This document shows, in pieces, positions 1 through 4,281 of a DNA stretch of 7,096 nt. A program made the position numbers and the translations under genes. Positions within the stretch are counted from its first letter, which is position 1, and the number at the start of each line of letters is the position of its first letter. The stretch lies in contig CAIRSV010000102.1 of assembly GCA_903881265.1 (NCBI GenBank), positions 1 through 7,096 on the forward strand, in the 5' to 3' direction. Under the pieces are notes generated by a model, which did not search any database, had not been told where the DNA came from, and worked only from the letters and a program-made list of their open reading frames with translations. This DNA comes from an uncultured Bacteroidota bacterium (lineage in GTDB: Bacteria > Bacteroidota > Bacteroidia > Chitinophagales > Chitinophagaceae).

Positions 1-1
1 C

Positions 2-172
2 GATAGCGACGAATCAAACATACCTGCATTTATGCGTCAGAATAAAGTATTAGATCCACATCCATCATCAAGTGACGATGTATACTCTGATATTAAGATC
101 AATAATGGCGCTTTGAATGGTTCGAACATAAGTACGTTAAATACATTTTTGAACGGGAAGAATCCCGATTAA
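2..172 (+). CDS. ftsZ: C-terminal end of a probable cell division protein FtsZ (5' truncated by window)
   Basis: An open frame enters from the left edge and gives 56 residues before TAA at 170-172. No start is present, so only the C-terminal tail of the protein is visible. The segment is low-complexity and rich in Ser, Asp and Asn. It contains IPAFMRQNKVLD near its beginning and ends in NTFLNGKNPD. From memory of the family, Bacteroidetes FtsZ proteins carry an IPA(F/Y)xR(R/K/Q)-type motif in the variable linker and end in a short NxFL-type conserved peptide (often NSFLHDNVD). That peptide binds FtsA and other division partners. FtsZ is the tubulin-like GTPase that forms the cytoplasmic Z-ring. 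The GTPase domain lies outside the window, so the call rests on the tail alone. A strong terminator 30 nt downstream shows that this is the last gene of its transcription unit, which fits ftsZ at the end of a division and cell-wall cluster. Another Asp/Asn-rich protein tail remains possible. Confidence 0.55.
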   Translation, partial: DSDESNIPAFMRQNKVLDPHPSSSDDVYSDIKINNGALNGSNISTLNTFLNGKNPD

Positions 173-201
173 GTCTATTTGTTTTTTGTTTTTGGGTGAA
201 C

Positions 202-235
202 AAGAGGGGTGGTTACGGAGGTAACTGCCCTTTTT
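202..235 (+). terminator. Intrinsic terminator of the upstream (ftsZ-like) gene
   Basis: The left arm at 202-216 (AAGAGGGGTGGTTAC) pairs with the right arm at 221-235 (GTAACTGCCCTTTTT) around a four-base GGAG loop. There are a few G-T wobbles and no bulge. The T run at 231-235 is both the base of the stem and the U tract on the plus strand. The minus-strand reading has no comparable T tract, so this is a plus-strand terminator, 29 nt after the stop codon at 172. Confidence 0.85.
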
Positions 236-352
236 GATTTTATGCCTGTTTCGTTTAAAAAAGACAAGAATGATTCATTCTAAAAAGATAGCTTCTTCTG
301 CAAAACATCCACAATTAAAAAGACAAGAATCAGTGCTTGCATTGATACAATT

Positions 353-392
353 AAAAAAGCGTGTGTATGACAACAACGACATACACACGCTT
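353..392 (-). terminator. Intrinsic terminator of the peroxiredoxin gene
   Basis: The arms 357-369 (AAGCGTGTGTATG) and 380-392 (CATACACACGCTT) form a perfect 13-bp inverted repeat around a 10-nt loop. Read on the minus strand, the hairpin is followed directly by a run of T (the A run at 353-358 on the plus strand). It lies 57 nt downstream of the peroxiredoxin stop codon. On the plus strand the hairpin is followed by ACATTCT, not a T tract, so it should act on minus-strand transcripts only. Confidence 0.88.
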
Positions 393-449
393 ACATTCTA
401 TTATTACTTCAATCGCTTACATGATCAAAATAAAGTACACTATTTATAA

Positions 450-920
450 TTAATTCAAACCTTTAAGGCATTCATCTATCGCCTCAAAATTTGGAAGGTC
501 ACCGGCACTTTCAAGAACCTCTGCATAACGAATGATCCCATCTGCATCAATCACGAATGCTGAACGTTTTGAAACACCGCGCATTTCAAATGCGAATGAT
601 TCATATAAACATGCGTACATTGCTGATACCTCTTTATTGAAGTCAGACAGTAAATCAAACTCAAGTAAGTTCTCTTGCTTAAATCGTCCCAATGTGAATA
701 GCGAATCGATGGAGACACCAAGAATTGCCGCATTCATTCCATTGTATTTAGCCATATCATCGCGCATGCTGCACAATTCCTTTGTGCACACACCTGAGAA
801 CGCCAACGGGAAAAATAAAAGCACCACATTTTTGCCTTTATAATCAGATAAGGAAACTTTGTTTTTCTCTGTATTAAATAAAGCAAACTCAGGCGCTGAT
901 TGTCCAATTTCTATTTTCAT
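450..920 (-). CDS. Peroxiredoxin of the AhpE/PrxQ (BCP) type
   Basis: This 156-residue cytoplasmic thiol peroxidase has no signal peptide. It would reduce H2O2 or organic hydroperoxides through a reactive cysteine. The thioredoxin-fold start IGQSAPEFAL (residues 5-14) is followed by the active-site motif PLAFSGVC (38-45). Here Pro38, Ser42 and Cys45 match the P-x3-(T/S)-x2-C signature, making Cys45 the peroxidatic cysteine. Cys50 lies five residues later, as in PrxQ/BCP enzymes where that position is the resolving cysteine, so an intramolecular disulfide is likely. Arg119 in KRSAFVID is the conserved arginine that completes the active site. Cys104 and Cys151 are additional cysteines. PLAFSGVC itself resembles AhpE, a one-cysteine enzyme, so the subfamily is not settled. 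The ATG at 920 is the only reasonable start because an in-frame TGA lies 18 nt upstream. The leader has no Shine-Dalgarno sequence. The gene appears monocistronic, with its own promoter at 937-968 and terminator at 353-392. Confidence 0.93.
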   Translation of the reverse strand: MKIEIGQSAPEFALFNTEKNKVSLSDYKGKNVVLLFFPLAFSGVCTKELCSMRDDMAKYNGMNAAILGVSIDSLFTLGRFKQENLLEFDLLSDFNKEVSAMYACLYESFAFEMRGVSKRSAFVIDADGIIRYAEVLESAGDLPNFEAIDECLKGLN

Positions 921-936
921 AATCTTAAAATTTGTT

Positions 937-968
937 CAAATGTAAGTCAGCAAAAGGTTATTCCCAAA
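937..968 (-). promoter_or_regulatory. Bacteroidetes-type promoter of the peroxiredoxin gene
   Basis: On the minus strand, TACATTTG (937-944) matches the Bacteroidetes -7 consensus TAnnTTTG exactly. A TTTG (965-968) sits 20 nt upstream in the -33 position. The predicted transcript would start about 10 nt before the ATG at 920, giving a very short A/T-rich leader without a Shine-Dalgarno sequence. No operator for a peroxide-sensing regulator was recognised. Confidence 0.65.
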
Positions 969-1045
969 CTATTCACAACACAAAAAGGTATTATACGTAT
1001 TTATGAAGAATAGAGTATCATTGTACAACTGAAACTACAAGCACC

Positions 1046-2044
1046 TTGACAGAGCATATAATTAACCTTGAAACCGTCAACCCAATTGAATTTTTTGGAG
1101 TTAACAACAACAAGTTCGATATCCTGAAAAAAAAATTCCCCTTACTTAAAATCTTATCGCGTGGTTCGCTCATTAAGATTAGCGGACAAACCGACGATGT
1201 AGATAATGCCAAAGACAAGATTAACCTGATTGTTCAATATCTAGAACGAAACGGACATTTGTCAGAAAATTATTTCTCCCAACTACTTGGCGATGATGAC
1301 GGCATGATTGACGAAAAAATTGTCGATGATGCCAGTAATGATATCCTGGTCTTCGGACAAAACGGAAAAGTCATTCGGGCCAAAACAAAAAATCAGAAGC
1401 TGCTCGTTTCTGCCTCTGATAAAAATGATATCCTTTTTGCTGTTGGCCCTGCGGGAACAGGAAAAACATATACGGCTGTTGCATTGGCAGTGAGAGCGCT
1501 TAAAAACAAAGTCGTGAAAAAGATTATCCTAACTCGACCTGCGGTTGAAGCCGGCGAGAATCTCGGATTTCTTCCAGGTGATTTGAAAGAAAAAATAGAC
1601 CCCTACTTACGCCCATTGTATGATGCCTTGGATGATATGATACCAAGCGACAAACTTAATTATTACATGACCAATCGGGTGATTGAAATTGCGCCGCTTG
1701 CCTACATGAGAGGACGAACACTCGATAATGCCTTCATCATTTTAGACGAAGCTCAAAATACAACCGAGCTGCAAATTAAAATGTTCTTGACACGGATTGG
1801 CCCCTCTGCGAAAGCCGTGATTACAGGTGATATGACACAAATTGACTTACCTAAAAACCAACAAAGCGGATTATCGAAAGCGATACACATCCTTAAGAAT
1901 ATCGAAGGGATTGCACATATTGAACTCGATGATGAAGACGTGGTGCGACATAGGCTGGTAAAACAAATCATTCGCGCCTATGAACGAGCGAATGATGCAA
2001 CACATAAGGATGCTCGGAATGGTCAAGATAACAATGGGAAATAA
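1046..2044 (+). CDS. phoH: PhoH family protein (PhoH-like P-loop ATPase)
   Basis: This 332-residue cytoplasmic ATPase belongs to the PhoH/PhoL family. The P-loop domain is related to the N-terminal half of superfamily 1 helicases, and the family is linked to RNA metabolism and phosphate stress. Residues 1-70 form the usual N-terminal KH-like region (FFGVNN at 16-21, then LKILSRGSLIKISG). The ATPase domain shows Walker A GPAGTGKT (134-141), the RPAVEAGENLGFLPGDL block (164-180), Walker B IILDEAQ (231-237), GDMTQIDLP (261-269) and DVVRHRLV (298-305) with arginines likely to act in trans. The start is TTG: no ATG or GTG exists between the in-frame TGA at 1004-1006 and 1046. MTEHIINLE fits the usual family beginning, so the TTG is probably genuine. 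No Shine-Dalgarno sequence is seen. A weak -7-like TATCATTG lies at 1016-1023 without a clear -33 element. The 3' end overlaps the next gene. The precise cellular role of PhoH is not known. Confidence 0.95.
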   Translation: MTEHIINLETVNPIEFFGVNNNKFDILKKKFPLLKILSRGSLIKISGQTDDVDNAKDKINLIVQYLERNGHLSENYFSQLLGDDDGMIDEKIVDDASNDILVFGQNGKVIRAKTKNQKLLVSASDKNDILFAVGPAGTGKTYTAVALAVRALKNKVVKKIILTRPAVEAGENLGFLPGDLKEKIDPYLRPLYDALDDMIPSDKLNYYMTNRVIEIAPLAYMRGRTLDNAFIILDEAQNTTELQIKMFLTRIGPSAKAVITGDMTQIDLPKNQQSGLSKAIHILKNIEGIAHIELDDEDVVRHRLVKQIIRAYERANDATHKDARNGQDNNGK

Positions 2045-2687
2045 TTTAGCACACATCCTTTTGTTCCTGCTATTGCTTACGGTTGTCGGTTGCAAGCAAA
2101 CAGAAGAGAACACTGCGACATCAACTGTAAGCCAAGCTATCAAAAAGTCTGTATCTAAAAAAGGGATTGCAGAAAGTAAACAATTGCTGCAAGATGGTGA
2201 TATTGTACTTCGAACAGGTAATGATGTTATCAGTGGTTTGTTTGCTCAATTAAACAAACGAGACAAAACCTATTCGCATTGTGGTATTGCATTTTTAGAA
2301 CACGGACAATGGGTGGTGTATCATTCAATTGGTGGCGAAGATAATCCTGATGAAAAATTACGACGAGATGCATTCGATAAATTTGTCAGCAGCGAACATA
2401 ATGTGGGTTATGCCATTTGTCGCTATCCACTCACGTCCAAGCAAACTCAATCGTTGATGAACACGGTAATTTCATTTTACATAAATCGCATTCCATTTGA
2501 TATGAAATTTGATTTACATACCGATGATCGATTGTATTGTGCTGAAATGATTTACAAAGCTTTTAACAAGTCATTAGACACTTCGCATTTCTTTACAACC
2601 ACTATCCACAAAGGCTTTGAGTATGTTTCAACCGACAATATCTTCGGCAATAATAACGCTAGGATTCTTTGTCATATCGTTTATTAA
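2019..2687 (+). CDS. YiiX/YaeF-type permuted papain-like cysteine hydrolase, lipoprotein
   Basis: This is a predicted envelope lipoprotein of 222 residues from the chosen start. The N-terminus has a basic residue, a hydrophobic stretch (HILLFLLLLTVV) and the lipobox VVGC, giving lipidated Cys25. The mature part matches the permuted papain-like NlpC/P60 family (YiiX/YaeF, MEROPS C92, DUF830). It has LLQDGDIVLRTG (about 56-67), then TYSHCGIAF with the probable catalytic His87, and later LYCAEMIYKAF with the probable nucleophile Cys174. His before Cys is the permuted order that defines this group. Members are thought to be amidases or peptidases acting on peptidoglycan or lipid/peptide amides; the substrate here is unknown. 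ATG 2019 is chosen because AAGGA (2006-2010) lies 8 nt upstream and MVKITMGNN makes a good signal peptide. ATG 2034 also works, and the frame opens as far up as ATG 1980. The gene overlaps the phoH end by 26 nt (11 or 65 nt with the other starts), so cotranscription with phoH is likely. There is no terminator after it. Confidence 0.82.
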   Translation: MVKITMGNNLAHILLFLLLLTVVGCKQTEENTATSTVSQAIKKSVSKKGIAESKQLLQDGDIVLRTGNDVISGLFAQLNKRDKTYSHCGIAFLEHGQWVVYHSIGGEDNPDEKLRRDAFDKFVSSEHNVGYAICRYPLTSKQTQSLMNTVISFYINRIPFDMKFDLHTDDRLYCAEMIYKAFNKSLDTSHFFTTTIHKGFEYVSTDNIFGNNNARILCHIVY

Positions 2688-2698
2688 ATCTACTTTTG
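2668..2698 (+). promoter_or_regulatory. Bacteroidetes-type promoter of the DUF4878-like lipoprotein gene
   Basis: TACTTTTG (2691-2698) is an exact match to the -7 consensus TAnnTTTG. TTTG (2668-2671) is placed 19 nt upstream as the -33 element. The -33 element lies inside the end of the preceding coding region and the -7 element begins 3 nt after its stop codon. The predicted start of transcription leaves an A-rich leader of roughly 15-20 nt before ATG 2722. Confidence 0.72.
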
Positions 2699-2721
2699 TT
2701 CAAATTATAAAATAACAATAC

Positions 2722-3195
2722 ATGAAAAAATTATTATTATCAGTTGTAGCATTTGCGTCGATGACATTTGCCATAATGAGCTGCGGCAACAAAAGCAATC
2801 CCAAAGATGTATCACAAAATTTCTTGAATGCCTTGACGAAGATGGATTATGAAGGTGCAAAGAAATACGGCACTCCTGAAACCGGTAAGATGTTGGATAT
2901 GCTTTCTAGCTTCTCAAATATGATGCCTGATTCAGTAAAAAATAAAGCCAAAGACATCAAGGTTGAAATTAAGGATGTAAAAGAAGAAGGAGACAAATGT
3001 GTTGTAACTTATAAGAATAATGAAAAGGATGACGAACAAACATTGAATCTGATTAAAAAAGATGGCAAATGGCTTGTGAATATGACAAAAGATGAAACAA
3101 TGGGTGCAGGTGAAGAGCCAACACCACCAGCTGACGAACCACTAGAAGAATCTGCTCCAATGGCCGATTCAGTAAGTGTTGATACTGCACAATAA
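2722..3195 (+). CDS. Small DUF4878-like lipoprotein (NTF2-like fold likely)
   Basis: This 157-residue predicted lipoprotein starts with MKKLLLSVVAFASM and has a lipobox ending IMSC, giving lipidated Cys21. After the anchor, PKDVSQNFLNALTKMDYEGAKKYGTPET (27-54) is the typical helix of DUF4878-type domains: a x-V-x-x-F-L-x-A-L-x-x-x-D-Y-x-x-A-K pattern. It is followed by beta strands ending in LNLIKKDGKWLVNMTKDE (about 108-125), where the KDGKWLV strand is characteristic. Such domains resemble NTF2-like proteins and have no assigned enzymatic role. The last 30 residues form a disordered acidic and proline-rich tail (EEPTPPADEPLEESAPM), an uncommon end for a short lipoprotein. The start is fixed by the signal peptide; the leader is A-rich with no Shine-Dalgarno sequence. 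The gene has its own promoter but could also receive read-through from the phoH-YiiX unit. It ends 18 nt before a strong terminator. The function is unknown. Confidence 0.85.
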   Translation: MKKLLLSVVAFASMTFAIMSCGNKSNPKDVSQNFLNALTKMDYEGAKKYGTPETGKMLDMLSSFSNMMPDSVKNKAKDIKVEIKDVKEEGDKCVVTYKNNEKDDEQTLNLIKKDGKWLVNMTKDETMGAGEEPTPPADEPLEESAPMADSVSVDTAQ

Positions 3196-3213
3196 TCACG
3201 TAAGAAATTATAA

Positions 3214-3251
3214 AAACTAAAAGCCCTTCGGAAACGAGGGGCTTTTAGTTT
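3214..3251. terminator. Bidirectional intrinsic terminator between convergent units
   Basis: Arms 3214-3230 and 3235-3251 form a 17-bp stem with one T-G wobble, closed by a GAAA (GNRA-type) tetraloop. The stem base AAACTAAAAG/CTTTTAGTTT supplies U-rich tails in both directions. On the minus strand the T run is longer (GTTTTTATAATTT). It lies 18 nt after the stop of the DUF4878-like gene and 94 nt beyond the end of the DUF4292 gene on the other strand, so it can end both transcripts. Bases 3252-3345 hold nothing else that I recognise. Confidence 0.92.
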
Positions 3252-3345
3252 AACCCATTTGAAGAACTATTACCCTTATGATATGACGCATACTTGGTAA
3301 TGCAAAAAATAAACACGTTGCTCAATACCAGATCAAATCAACGCA

Positions 3346-4281
3346 TTATTCCTGTAGTTTATAACTTTTAGGAATCAAAAAAGGGTAATCAACCTCTTTA
3401 TCAAACTCAGCTTTATTGATTTCCATATCGAGTTGCAAGGCGCCTTTAATATCAAGTATATTGTATTGTCGTTGCGCAGGAAACAAACGATTATCAACTA
3501 GTCCATATTGATTAAGCGCAATCAATAATGAACTTGACGACGCAGGCCGTGACGTCTGCAATTGTAATTGCTTCAGTGTACTATCAGCTTTTGTATATGT
3601 AAGCTGATTGGTGTAATCCTTTCCTTTGATGACAATATTCGATAGCGCACCCAACTCCTTAATATCTGTGAAAGAACCTTCAATCGCAATAGCATTTCCT
3701 ATGATCAATTCTTGCAGCGTGTTAAAATCAACTTCAATATTGATAAGTTTCTGAATATCACGATATGAATACAAATACGACTTCTTATTGACACGCTCAA
3801 TGGCTTTGATACTATCAGGTGTAATCACCGCTCTAACAATTTCGCCGATAATAGGCGCATTGATGCTAGCCCAGATAATACTGTCTTTTCGTATCCTGAA
3901 ATTGATACTGAAATTCTGTTTTTCTTTGGCTGATTCAAAATGCATCTTGGCTCGACACTGATAGGTTATGTAGTTGATCCGCTTTGTCTGCAGCATTGCA
4001 TATGCATACGCCGTGTCCAAGGATCTTATGACAAGGGAATCCTTCTTAATAATTGGCACACTATCATTTTTTGCTAAATTATTTTTGAGCCCTTCAATCT
4101 TATCCTGTTTTTTTTCGATTCGATTCTCCTTGCGCTCAATTTTTTTCTCTGTCCGCTTTTCTTTGCGAACATCCTTCTTATTGTTTTTTATAAGAATGGG
4201 TTTGATAAAATTACAACTGCCCAATGTGATTATAAAAATCAGCAGCAGCAAACAAAACTTTCTATTCGAACTATTTATCAT
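3346..4281 (-). CDS. DUF4292 family lipoprotein (LolA/LolB-like fold)
   Basis: This 311-residue predicted lipoprotein has a signal peptide (RKFCLLLLIFIITL) followed by lipobox LGSC with Cys23. Residues 33-68 are an extremely charged helix (KEKRTEKKIERKENR and onward) made almost only of Lys, Arg and Glu, probably a coiled coil or single alpha-helix spacer. The DUF4292 core follows from about residue 88 to the end: CRAKMHF (109-115), NFRIRKDSIIWASINAPIIGEIVRA in the 127-151 region, VITPDSIKAIERVNKKSYLY, and DFNTLQELIIGN (185-196). The ending DYPFLIPKSYK (298-308) is typical. The family is found in Bacteroidetes and is compared with LolA/LolB lipoprotein carriers, so a lipid- or lipoprotein-handling role in the envelope is inferred, not shown. 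The ATG overlaps the stop of the upstream TPR gene by 11 nt (ATGATAAATAG), implying translational coupling. It is the last gene of the operon. Confidence 0.9.
   Translation of the reverse strand: MINSSNRKFCLLLLIFIITLGSCNFIKPILIKNNKKDVRKEKRTEKKIERKENRIEKKQDKIEGLKNNLAKNDSVPIIKKDSLVIRSLDTAYAYAMLQTKRINYITYQCRAKMHFESAKEKQNFSINFRIRKDSIIWASINAPIIGEIVRAVITPDSIKAIERVNKKSYLYSYRDIQKLINIEVDFNTLQELIIGNAIAIEGSFTDIKELGALSNIVIKGKDYTNQLTYTKADSTLKQLQLQTSRPASSSSLLIALNQYGLVDNRLFPAQRQYNILDIKGALQLDMEINKAEFDKEVDYPFLIPKSYKLQE

Noticed and set aside
267..281. AGAATGA-T-TCATTCT as an intrinsic terminator or operator
   Set aside because: The one-base spacer and AT-rich arms make a poor hairpin, and no gene that needs a terminator is nearby. 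It is kept only as part of the repeat observation.
234..449. Plus-strand open frame of 71 codons between the two terminators
   Set aside because: Its only upstream start is a TTG inside the ftsZ terminator T tract and the frame runs straight through the perfect hairpin of the peroxiredoxin terminator. The product is low-complexity and resembles nothing I recognise. An internal ATG at 270 has no promoter or binding site in front of it.
532..843. Plus-strand open frame opposite the peroxiredoxin gene
   Set aside because: It is an antisense shadow of a gene with all family motifs intact, and its translation has no recognisable features.
993..1000. ATACGTAT palindrome in the divergent peroxiredoxin/phoH region as an operator
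   Set aside because: An 8-bp AT-rich palindrome is expected by chance and does not match a regulator site that I know.
1016..1023. TATCATTG as the phoH promoter -7 element
   Set aside because: It departs from TAnnTTTG at one position, has no TTG near the -33 position, and leaves only a very short leader. It is too weak to list as a promoter.
4078..4185. Charged K/R/E stretch as evidence of a frameshift or sequencing error in the DUF4292 gene
   Set aside because: The frame is continuous from the lipobox through the conserved DUF4292 core, so the stretch is a real in-frame part of the protein.
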